From positions 178 through 13,454 of the forward strand of contig DAPE01000005.1 of the NCBI GenBank assembly GCA_002502045.1: 13,277 nt of DNA. The letters are read 5' to 3'. The position numbers and the translations under genes are program-made. This document shows, in pieces, positions 5,932-12,263 of this stretch. The notes under the pieces are model-generated. The model had not been told where the DNA came from and did not search any database. It saw only the letters and a program-made list of their open reading frames with translations. Within the stretch, counting starts at the first letter, position 1, and each line of letters begins with the position of its first letter. The DNA comes from Candidatus Parvarchaeota archaeon UBA573. Lineage in GTDB: Archaea; Nanobdellota; Nanobdellia; Parvarchaeales; Parvarchaeaceae.

Positions 5932-7947
5932 TTATACTTCTAAACCTTTTAATAAAGGCTCTATGTCAGTTAATGGATTTCCATTTTCATCTGCAATCTT
6001 TTGAGATACTGGAGAAGGAATCTTTCTTGCCTCCAACCTGCTTTCAAATGTATCTGGATCTTCATTCTGGAAGAAAATACCTGTATGCATATTATCTGGA
6101 TCCTCACTTAGCAACATTTTTATTGCATTTAACTTCTTTTCATTAACTTCTTCTTTATTTGATGGGTCTTTAACATAACCGTCATAATCTTGTGGTAAAG
6201 CCTTTAAATGTGCATTAAACCATGGAGCGGCTGTAAATTCTGGATTATATGTTGGACAGCCTTGCATTATATCAACCAACGCCAATCCTTTGTGCTGTAT
6301 GGCCTTGACCATTATGTCTGCTAATTCGTTAACCTTAAAGCTCTGTGCCCTTGCAACGAAATTATAGCCGGACATTATTGCGAGCGAAAGAGGGCTTAAA
6401 GCACCGTTTATATTTGGCCCAGGAAGCGATTTTGTCTTCCTTCCTTCTGGCAAAGTAGGACTGGCCTGTCCCTTTGTTAAAGAATAAACACCATTGTCAT
6501 GTATAAAAAGTTTGATATCTGTATTACGCCGGCCTGCACTTATAAAATGGCCTACACCTATTCCGTAAGTATCTCCGTCACCACTGTCCAATAAAACCGT
6601 TAAATCAGGATTTGCCAGCTTGATTCCCTCTGCAAAAGGTATCGGCCTTCCATGCAAGGTATGAACACCATTTACATTTACCAAGTGTGGCAATTTAGAA
6701 GAACATCCTATTCCAGAGACTATTACTGTTTTATGTGGGTCTAAGTTTGCCTTAACAATCGCATTTTTGACTGCTAGAACAATTCCGCTGTCACCACAAT
6801 TGTGCAAAGTCGCTGAATTGCTTACATATGAATTGACATCTGCAACTTCAAAATTGAAAACTGGCCCATTGTAATCAAATGTATCTAAACTTCTGATTCT
6901 TAAGTAAAGGTAATTATCATCCATTACAGAAATTACATTTGTAGAAGCATTGGCTTTTTTGGATTTAATTCCAAAGGCCTCAACTAGCTTGTTGTAATGC
7001 TGGTTTTTTACCTCAAGGCTATATGATTTTTTGTGCATTCCCTGAGCACTTTGCTCATAAACATACGGGATTATTCCGTTTCTTAATAAAAGCATTTTTA
7101 TCTGTTCTTTTAGTATTGGAGAAATTGTCTTATAACCTGCCCTTAACCTTTTAGTATTTATGAAACCGTCTCCCTTCCATAAACCAAAGAGCAAAGATAA
7201 TGACTTCTCAGCCGGCAATAAAACGAGCTCATGCGGTATCCTCTTGTTTTCTGCGTATTCTCCAAACCAGTTAGAGAAAATCTCTGCAAGGTAAGAGGAA
7301 TAGACATGAACTTCTATAGAACCTTTTTCTTTTCTAGCTTTTATTGTAGCATCAAGATTAAAAACTTTATTGAATAATCTCTTTGTATCCAATGCCAAAT
7401 CTTCTTCATCCTTACCAAATGTAAGTTCTATCTCTCTGTTGTGAGTATTTCCTTCTGCTATGTAATAACCTGCCAACCTTAAAAAATCCTTATCTACATT
7501 TACTTTTTTCAAAAGTTCTTTGCTTCTTGTGTCTTTGCTCTTTTTATTGTAAGAAATAGGCAAGTATTTAATATCCTTTGTCAATTTTACTATAGGATAA
7601 GCTACATAGTCACCGACTTCCAATTTTTCAGTTTCAAACCATTCTGGTTGGATATCCTTATTTTTCATCTCGCTTGCTTTAACAGCCAAAACAGGATGCT
7701 CATGCGTTAATGTGGTCTCACCAAAATATGCAACTTTCAACCTGTAAATCTTGCCTTTGTGAATATGCGACATAACTTCATTTATTCTGTGAAAATAACC
7801 GTCGCTTCCAAGAACTTTATCACCCACTTTAAATTCCTGAATTGCCTTCGCAGAAGGATTGCCTATTATAGTATTGTCTGGAAGCAAACAGCCTGGGCAC
7901 CAGTCATTAAATTCATTAGAAGTCAAATTTTTAATATCAGTAGCCAT
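5932..7947 (-). CDS. korB: 2-Oxoacid:ferredoxin oxidoreductase beta subunit, intein-containing precursor
   Basis: The mature protein binds thiamine diphosphate and a [4Fe-4S] cluster and, with KorA, converts a 2-oxoacid plus CoA to acyl-CoA, CO2 and reduced ferredoxin. The 671-residue precursor consists of N-extein 1-19, intein 20-383 and C-extein 384-671. Removing the intein leaves 307 residues, the usual beta length. The cluster ligands would be Cys17, Cys384, Cys415 (GIGCSS) and Cys564 (QGCPTYN). In spliced numbering these are 17, 20, 51 and 200, matching the spacing in two-subunit archaeal OFORs. The ThDP/Mg motif is LDSGDGDTYGIGVGHF (453-468) with DNGVYSLTKGQASPT (484-498). sucCD nearby suggests 2-oxoglutarate as substrate, but enzymes of this type often also take pyruvate. 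It overlaps korA by 11 bases and has a GGTGAT ribosome site. Confidence 0.95.
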   Translation of the reverse strand: MATDIKNLTSNEFNDWCPGCLLPDNTIIGNPSAKAIQEFKVGDKVLGSDGYFHRINEVMSHIHKGKIYRLKVAYFGETTLTHEHPVLAVKASEMKNKDIQPEWFETEKLEVGDYVAYPIVKLTKDIKYLPISYNKKSKDTRSKELLKKVNVDKDFLRLAGYYIAEGNTHNREIELTFGKDEEDLALDTKRLFNKVFNLDATIKARKEKGSIEVHVYSSYLAEIFSNWFGEYAENKRIPHELVLLPAEKSLSLLFGLWKGDGFINTKRLRAGYKTISPILKEQIKMLLLRNGIIPYVYEQSAQGMHKKSYSLEVKNQHYNKLVEAFGIKSKKANASTNVISVMDDNYLYLRIRSLDTFDYNGPVFNFEVADVNSYVSNSATLHNCGDSGIVLAVKNAIVKANLDPHKTVIVSGIGCSSKLPHLVNVNGVHTLHGRPIPFAEGIKLANPDLTVLLDSGDGDTYGIGVGHFISAGRRNTDIKLFIHDNGVYSLTKGQASPTLPEGRKTKSLPGPNINGALSPLSLAIMSGYNFVARAQSFKVNELADIMVKAIQHKGLALVDIMQGCPTYNPEFTAAPWFNAHLKALPQDYDGYVKDPSNKEEVNEKKLNAIKMLLSEDPDNMHTGIFFQNEDPDTFESRLEARKIPSPVSQKIADENGNPLTDIEPLLKGLEV
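6799..7890 (-). mobile_element. Intein with LAGLIDADG homing endonuclease in KorB
   Basis: This 364-residue in-frame insertion runs from Cys20 to Asn383 of the precursor, followed by +1 Cys384. The splicing blocks are clear: block A CLLPDNTIIG (20-29), block B LTHEHPVLAV (80-89) with Thr81 and His84, and the C-terminal blocks VFNFEVADVNSYVS (363-376) and TLHN (380-383). A two-motif endonuclease lies between them: LAGYYIAEG (158-166) and LLFGLWKGDG (252-261). Their acidic residues Glu165 and Asp260 are kept, so it may still cut. The insertion site is WCPG^CGD, the [4Fe-4S] motif of the host enzyme. Cys20 is the only Cys in the intein, and extein Cys17 is at position -3. The usual block F His is replaced by Asn372. 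Both splice junctions are unambiguous. Confidence 0.96.
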
Positions 7948-9787
7948 TTAGTATCACCTTGTTTTCTCCTTTTATTATTTTTTCGATTGCGTCTGCAACT
8001 TCATCATATCTTACCAGCCTTCCATTATACTTCAAAATCTCATTTTGTATTACAAAACCTGTAACTGAAGCAATGTGCTGTTTTAACTGTGCCGAGATAT
8101 TCTCTTCTAAAATTGCAACTTTCTTTGCATTCTTTAAAATATCCAGTATTTCATTTGGAAGTGGCTGTATCAACTTTATCTGGAGAATCGCAACATTCTT
8201 TCCGTTTGCTGCTTCTTTTAATGCTTCAGAAGGCCCGCCCCAAGTAACTATTAAAAGATCCGAAGCCTTAGGATCTCCAATCAAATTAAATTTATCTTCT
8301 GCTTTTATTTCTTTTAATATTTGACTGTATTTCCCGTTTCTTTTTTCCATCATTTTTATTCTGTTGTTAGGATCTTCGGAAACGTGTCCCCATTCATCAT
8401 GCTCATCTCCTGTCAGCCAAAAAATTGCATTTGGATTGCCTGGAACTATTCTGTCAGAGATGTTATCATCCGTAAATTTGAACCTTTTATATTCGCCATC
8501 AACTTTATCTATTAATTTTCCTCTATCAACTTTGTAATTTTTCTTTATATCTAGGATTGCAGTCTTGTTTATATTCATTGAACCCTGTGAAATTGCTTTT
8601 TCCCCAAGAACTATGACTGGGAGCTGATAACGCTCTGCGTAATTAAATGCATCTGCAGTCATTTTTATGCTTTCCTTTACATCTCCTGGCGCAATAACTA
8701 TCCTGCCAAAATCTCCATGGCCTTGGTGGACTGCAAACATTAAATCTCCCTGCTCAGTTCTTGTTGGCTGTCCAGTTGCTGGTGCCCCTCTTTGATGATC
8801 AACTAGAACTATTGGGACTTCATTCATTCCTGCCCAAGTAACTGTTTCTGACATGAGTGATAAACCCGGACCAGAAGTTGATGTTGAAGCCCTAGCACCT
8901 GCTATTGCCCCTCCTGTTGCCATTGCAAGAACTGCCAATTCGCTTTCAGGCTGAACAACACGTATGCCCAGTTCTGGGTGCGATTCAATAAACACACTTT
9001 CATCACTTGCCGGCGTTATGGGATAATAAATCTGCATTTTACATCCGGCTATTGCCTTTCCTATAGCAGTGGAAGCGAACCCTTCCATGTAAAGCTGTTC
9101 TCCTTTGTCTTTGTTATCAAGCTTTACTATTGGAGTTATCCCATTTGTTTTAACATGATTTAAAGTCTCTTTGGCAAGTGATTCATTCTTACTTTTCATG
9201 TAATCAATGGTTTCCTCTGAAACCGAAACGTCTAAATCAATAACGCTTTTTGGTTTCTTTGCAAACTCTGTTTTTATTGCATCAACGATATAATTGTCCT
9301 GTAAGCCTAGAAGATAACAAGATGCAGTAACACATATAATATTTTTAGATATTACAAGTTCACTAGTCGGCTTGTTTAACTTTTTTGCTACCTGTGTTAT
9401 TATTGAATCAAAGTCAATACTTAGAACATTTATATCTTTTCTTTCTATTTTACTTGGATCTAACTTACTGTCTATAACTATGGTGCCGTTCTCTTTTATA
9501 TCTCTTATATGCCCTTCCTGTACAACCTCTCCTCTTTCATTCTTTTCTCCAAAGACTGACTCACTGTCAAAAAAGATTGCAAGGTCCACTTTGCTTGGTA
9601 TGGATGAAACTTCCTTATCAGAAACCCTAACGGTAAAAAAACTATGCATCCCTTTTATATTTGAGAAGTATTCTCTATAACCATAGATGTTATAGCCGTA
9701 CTTCATCATCACTCTTGAAAAAAGGCTCAAAGATACGTCTATACCACTGCCTTGTTTTCCACCTGTCATCCACGTTAATTCTGTCAT
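7937..9787 (-). CDS. korA: 2-Oxoacid:ferredoxin oxidoreductase alpha subunit (gamma-alpha fusion)
   Basis: KorA pairs with KorB in the two-subunit, ferredoxin-dependent oxidation of a 2-oxoacid. The 616 residues contain a gamma-type domain first (about 1-190, beginning WMTGGKQGSGID) and then the alpha domain (from about 234). The alpha domain has YPITPASDE (255-263), a motif of archaeal OFORs, then STSGPGLSLMSE (303-314) and RGAPATGQPTR (333-343), which surround the active site and CoA region. Fused gamma-alpha subunits of this size are typical of the Sulfolobus-type enzyme. The C-terminal part (about 510-616) is the usual transketolase-like C-domain. The ATG follows the thioredoxin stop with no gap, and the end overlaps korB by 11 bases, giving a tight trx-korA-korB transcription unit. 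Substrate choice (2-oxoglutarate, pyruvate or both) is not decided by sequence. Confidence 0.95.
   Translation of the reverse strand: MTELTWMTGGKQGSGIDVSLSLFSRVMMKYGYNIYGYREYFSNIKGMHSFFTVRVSDKEVSSIPSKVDLAIFFDSESVFGEKNERGEVVQEGHIRDIKENGTIVIDSKLDPSKIERKDINVLSIDFDSIITQVAKKLNKPTSELVISKNIICVTASCYLLGLQDNYIVDAIKTEFAKKPKSVIDLDVSVSEETIDYMKSKNESLAKETLNHVKTNGITPIVKLDNKDKGEQLYMEGFASTAIGKAIAGCKMQIYYPITPASDESVFIESHPELGIRVVQPESELAVLAMATGGAIAGARASTSTSGPGLSLMSETVTWAGMNEVPIVLVDHQRGAPATGQPTRTEQGDLMFAVHQGHGDFGRIVIAPGDVKESIKMTADAFNYAERYQLPVIVLGEKAISQGSMNINKTAILDIKKNYKVDRGKLIDKVDGEYKRFKFTDDNISDRIVPGNPNAIFWLTGDEHDEWGHVSEDPNNRIKMMEKRNGKYSQILKEIKAEDKFNLIGDPKASDLLIVTWGGPSEALKEAANGKNVAILQIKLIQPLPNEILDILKNAKKVAILEENISAQLKQHIASVTGFVIQNEILKYNGRLVRYDEVADAIEKIIKGENKVILNGY
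7953..7958 (-). promoter_or_regulatory. Ribosome binding site of korB
   Basis: On the minus strand GGTGAT lies five bases before the korB ATG, inside the last codons of korA. It fixes the start of the short N-extein, only 19 residues before the intein. Confidence 0.75.
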
Positions 9788-10105
9788 TTAAAGATTCTTC
9801 CCCAACCAGCCTTTAAGTTGATCAGCTTGCATGGCTCCAACAACACTTGCTTTAACTTCTCCGCCTTCTATCAATAAAGTAGTTGGAATTGCTTCAACAC
9901 CGTATTTTGCTGCTATTTCCTGATTCTCATCAATATTTACCTTTACAAGCTTGAATTTATCCTTCATTTCCTCAGCTGTCTTTTCTATTATTGGAGAATA
10001 CCATCTACAAGGCATACACCAAGGAGCCCATAAATCCACAAGCACTGGAGTACTTGATTTAAGAACATCTTTTTCAAACTGTGCTTCACCTTTTATATCT
10101 TCCAT
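9788..10105 (-). CDS. trxA: Thioredoxin with WCMPC active site
   Basis: This is a 105-residue thioredoxin, a cytoplasmic protein-disulfide reductant. The active site APWCMPC gives Cys30 and Cys33; the second position between the cysteines is the usual Pro, but the first is Met instead of Gly. The structural cis-proline is in AIPTT (Pro74), and Asp24 is the conserved buried acid before the active site. There is no signal peptide. It is the first gene of the kor-gltA unit, with a GGAGG ribosome site and its own promoter, and its stop touches the korA start. A thioredoxin in an OFOR operon may protect or reduce cysteines of that oxygen-sensitive enzyme. The CPGC junction of the KorB intein is an attractive target, though that link is a hypothesis. 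Confidence 0.95.
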   Translation of the reverse strand: MEDIKGEAQFEKDVLKSSTPVLVDLWAPWCMPCRWYSPIIEKTAEEMKDKFKLVKVNIDENQEIAAKYGVEAIPTTLLIEGGEVKASVVGAMQADQLKGWLGKNL

Positions 10106-10113
10106 TTTTTAAA

Positions 10114-10118
10114 CCTCC
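10114..10118 (-). promoter_or_regulatory. Ribosome binding site of the thioredoxin gene
   Basis: On the minus strand GGAGG lies eight bases before the ATG at 10105. It shows that this promoter-proximal gene has a real 5' leader, unlike sucC and the first sdh ORF, which look leaderless. Confidence 0.8.
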
Positions 10119-10123
10119 GATCT

Positions 10124-10142
10124 GTTATATTAATAATATAAC
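10124..10142. promoter_or_regulatory. 19-bp palindrome, candidate operator of trx-kor-gltA
   Basis: GTTATATTAATAATATAAC is a perfect palindrome with 9-bp arms around one central base (10133). It lies between the TATA box of the thioredoxin operon and its ribosome site. The predicted transcription start, about 25 bases from the box at 10154-10164, is near 10132, so the palindrome straddles it. A dimeric repressor there would block transcription. The G and C at the outer ends make it more than a run of A and T, but which regulator binds, if any, is unknown. Confidence 0.5.
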
Positions 10143-10153
10143 ATTTGTTTTTA

Positions 10154-10164
10154 TTTATATTTAA
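10154..10164 (-). promoter_or_regulatory. TATA box of the trx-kor-gltA operon
   Basis: The minus strand reads TTAAATATAAA here, a good archaeal TATA box. With the usual spacing, transcription would start near 10132, leaving a leader of about 26 bases that includes GGAGG. The 93-base gap between sucD and the thioredoxin gene has no clear T-run terminator, so read-through from sucCD is also possible. Confidence 0.5.
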
Positions 10165-10198
10165 TATTTTGTATTCTTAAATATAATACATACGATAA

Positions 10199-11077
10199 TT
10201 ACCCCAGTTTTTTAACCATTAGACTAGAGAGCTCATCGAATGTCTTCGCAACTGGAACATTTGCCTTTTTGAACGCGGCCAGCTTGCTTTTTGCAGTACC
10301 TGTCTTCCCAGATATAATGGCACCTGCATGCCCCATTCTTTTCCCAGGAGGTGCATACACTCCGTCTATAAAAGCAAAAACAGGTTTTTTAACGTTCTTT
10401 CTTATGAAATCAGCTGCTTTTTCTTCCTCGTTTCCGCCTATTTCTCCAACTATAACTATGCCTCTTGTCTGTTTATCTTCATTAAACAATTTTAATACAT
10501 CTATAAAATTTAACCCAGGAACCTTGTCTCCTCCAATACCCAATACAGTGCTTTCCCCTAATCCTGTTTCCGTTATAACATTAACAATCTCATAAGTCAG
10601 TGTCCCACTCCTTGATATTACTCCAACAACGCCTTTTTTCAGTATAGTATTTGGTATTATCCCCAATTTCCCGATTCCTGGAGCTGCTAAACCGGGACAA
10701 TTCGGTCCTATTATTTTTACATCTTTCAATTTAGCATATTCATTTATTTTCAACATATCCTGGAAAGGCACATGCTCTGTTATTATAGTAATTAATTTTA
10801 TACCCGCATCTATAGCTTCAATAACTGAATCCCTAGTCATTAAAGCAGGCACAAAAACAACCGAAGCATTTGCACCAGTCTTTTCAACCGCTGTTTTTAC
10901 GTCATCAAATACCCTTACACCGTTAACTCTCTCACCGCCTTTGCCAGGAGTTACGCCTGCAACTACTTTAGTTCCTAAATCTATCATTGCTTTTGAATGA
11001 AATTTTCCCTGGTGACCAGTTATACCCTGAACCAGTACTTTAGTGTCTTTATCAATCAGAATTGCCATATTTTGCAA
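10199..11077 (-). CDS. sucD: Succinyl-CoA synthetase alpha subunit
   Basis: SucD binds CoA, carries the phosphohistidine intermediate and, with SucC, converts succinyl-CoA to succinate with ATP or GTP formation. The 292 residues match the family. Seen in order are the CoA-binding GITGHQGKFHSKAM (18-31), GPNCPG, SRSGTLTYE and the active-site segment GHAGAIISG, whose His is the phosphorylated residue in relatives. The frame starts with TTG at 11077; three codons later comes ATG at 11068, where most relatives begin. GGAGGT at 11086-11091 is eight bases from the TTG but 17 from the ATG, so the TTG start is favoured by spacing and the ATG by homology. It overlaps the end of sucC by 26 bases (17 from the ATG), so the two subunits are coupled. 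Confidence 0.95.
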   Translation of the reverse strand: MQNMAILIDKDTKVLVQGITGHQGKFHSKAMIDLGTKVVAGVTPGKGGERVNGVRVFDDVKTAVEKTGANASVVFVPALMTRDSVIEAIDAGIKLITIITEHVPFQDMLKINEYAKLKDVKIIGPNCPGLAAPGIGKLGIIPNTILKKGVVGVISRSGTLTYEIVNVITETGLGESTVLGIGGDKVPGLNFIDVLKLFNEDKQTRGIVIVGEIGGNEEEKAADFIRKNVKKPVFAFIDGVYAPPGKRMGHAGAIISGKTGTAKSKLAAFKKANVPVAKTFDELSSLMVKKLG

Positions 11078-12167
11078 GTTTTACTACCTCCTGTATTGCC
11101 TCTCCCATATCAGTAAAGGAGTCTATTTCATTTTTCTTTAAAAGCTCTTTTCCTTTGGCTTCATTAAATCCTTTTAGCCTCACTACTATCTTGAAAGTTA
11201 TATTAAGTTTATTTATTGCTTGAACTATTCCTTCTGCAACGGTATCTGCCTTTGTTACTCCACCAAATATATTTATAAAAAGAACTTTTGGATTTGAATC
11301 CTTAACTAATTCTATTGCCTCTGCTACTCTCGCAGGGTCGTCTGTCCCACCTAGATCCAGGAAATCACCTGCCATTCCTCCTGCTAATTTTATTTGATCA
11401 ATCGTTGCTAATGTTAATCCTGCGCCGTTCGCTATTAAACCAATATTACCGTTTAACCTAACAAAGGATATTCCCTTTTTCTTTGCTTTCATTTCTAATT
11501 CATCTGAGGAATATTCATCTCTTTTATATTCTTCATGTCTGAACAAAGAATCATCCTCAATTGAAATCTTTGAATCCAAAGCTATTAACTGCGTATCAGT
11601 TACTGCCAGAGGATTTATCTCCACCAATTCAGCGTCTTTCTCTGTAAATATTTTCCACATCGAATCTAACAGGGCATAGAACTGTTCTTTATACTTATAA
11701 TCCAATCCAATGAATTTCAAAGCCTGCCTCTTTATATATTCCTGCATCCCCATAAAAATATCCAAGTCAATGCTCTTAATCCTACTTTTTGGTATTTTTT
11801 CTATGTCAACTCCGCCATTAGAAGAAACTAACAGTACTGGTGACTTATTATTTCTGTCTAAAGTTAAAGCCACGTACAATTCTTTGTTGTGCTTTATTGC
11901 TTTTTCTACCAAAAAAGCTGTCGGCTTAAAGCCATTAAATTTAAGCAAGCTTATTTTATTGAAAGCTAAAATAAATTCTTCCTTATTTTTAAATTTTACA
12001 ACCCCTCCATTCACTCCTCTATGGCCTGTAGGGACTTGCGCTTTTATTACTTGCTCCTCTTTGAAATCGTTAAGATCAGAAGTGGAATGTATTAATTTTC
12101 CAGAAGGTATTTCTATTCCATAAGATTTAAACAGCTTCTTTCCTTCAAATTCAAGAAGATCAACCAT
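11052..12167 (-). CDS. sucC: Succinyl-CoA synthetase beta subunit
   Basis: SucC supplies the ATP-grasp nucleotide site and the succinate site of the synthetase. The 371 residues are slightly shorter than E. coli SucC. Visible are the start LLEFEGKKLFKSYGI, the nucleotide-site loop KAQVPTGHRGVNGG (42-55), LVEINPLAV with the Mg-binding Glu/Asn pair, then GNIGLIANGAGLTLATID, GDFLDLGGTDDP and NIFGGVTKAD of the C-terminal CoA-ligase domain that contacts SucD. GHRG instead of the common bacterial GGRGK is seen in divergent members. No ribosome site precedes the ATG, but a TATA-like box sits about 25 bases upstream, so the transcript is probably leaderless and starts here. Whether ATP or GTP is used cannot be told. 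Confidence 0.95.
   Translation of the reverse strand: MVDLLEFEGKKLFKSYGIEIPSGKLIHSTSDLNDFKEEQVIKAQVPTGHRGVNGGVVKFKNKEEFILAFNKISLLKFNGFKPTAFLVEKAIKHNKELYVALTLDRNNKSPVLLVSSNGGVDIEKIPKSRIKSIDLDIFMGMQEYIKRQALKFIGLDYKYKEQFYALLDSMWKIFTEKDAELVEINPLAVTDTQLIALDSKISIEDDSLFRHEEYKRDEYSSDELEMKAKKKGISFVRLNGNIGLIANGAGLTLATIDQIKLAGGMAGDFLDLGGTDDPARVAEAIELVKDSNPKVLFINIFGGVTKADTVAEGIVQAINKLNITFKIVVRLKGFNEAKGKELLKKNEIDSFTDMGEAIQEVVKLAKYGNSD
11086..11091 (-). promoter_or_regulatory. Ribosome binding site deciding the sucD start
   Basis: GGAGGT on the minus strand lies inside the sucC coding region, eight bases before TTG (11077) and 17 before ATG (11068). The spacing fits initiation at TTG. Confidence 0.6.
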
Positions 12168-12188
12168 TAGCTAATAAAGATCTCTTTT

Positions 12189-12196
12189 TATTAAAA
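12189..12196 (-). promoter_or_regulatory. TATA-like box of sucCD, leaderless
   Basis: The minus strand reads TTTTAATA, centred about 25 bases before the sucC ATG. With no ribosome site in between, this matches a leaderless archaeal promoter. The 97 bases between sucC and the next gene contain nothing else clear except short GATAA repeats. Confidence 0.45.
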
Positions 12197-12223
12197 CTTT
12201 ACATTAATCTTATTTTTTATTTA

Positions 12224-12248
12224 GATAAGTTGATAAAATATTGATAAA
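12224..12248. repeat. Three GATAA repeats upstream of sucC
   Basis: GATAAG (12224), GATAAA (12232) and GATAAA (12243) lie in a row, the last two within TTGATAAA copies exactly 11 bases apart, about one helical turn. They are 28-59 bases upstream of the sucC TATA box. They could be regulator sites, but in AT-rich DNA such short repeats may be chance. Confidence 0.3.
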
Positions 12249-12263
12249 TAATTTTCTAAGTAA

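Noticed and set aside
5932..7947. KorB as a gene fusion or as a gene broken by foreign DNA
   Set aside because: The frame is continuous, both splice junctions and all intein blocks are present, and removing 364 residues restores a normal 307-residue subunit with correct cysteine spacing.
7759..8324. Plus-strand open frames of 101 and 121 codons opposite the korA/korB junction
   Set aside because: Both are antisense to clearly conserved korA/korB sequence and resemble no protein family.
10106..10198. Hairpin terminator between sucD and the thioredoxin gene
   Set aside because: The only strong symmetry (10124-10142) lacks a following T-run on the transcribed strand and overlaps the predicted transcription start, so an operator is the better reading.
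11710..12123. 137-codon open frame on the plus strand
   Set aside because: It is antisense to well-conserved sucC and has no ribosome site or recognisable domain; it is a shadow of coding bias.
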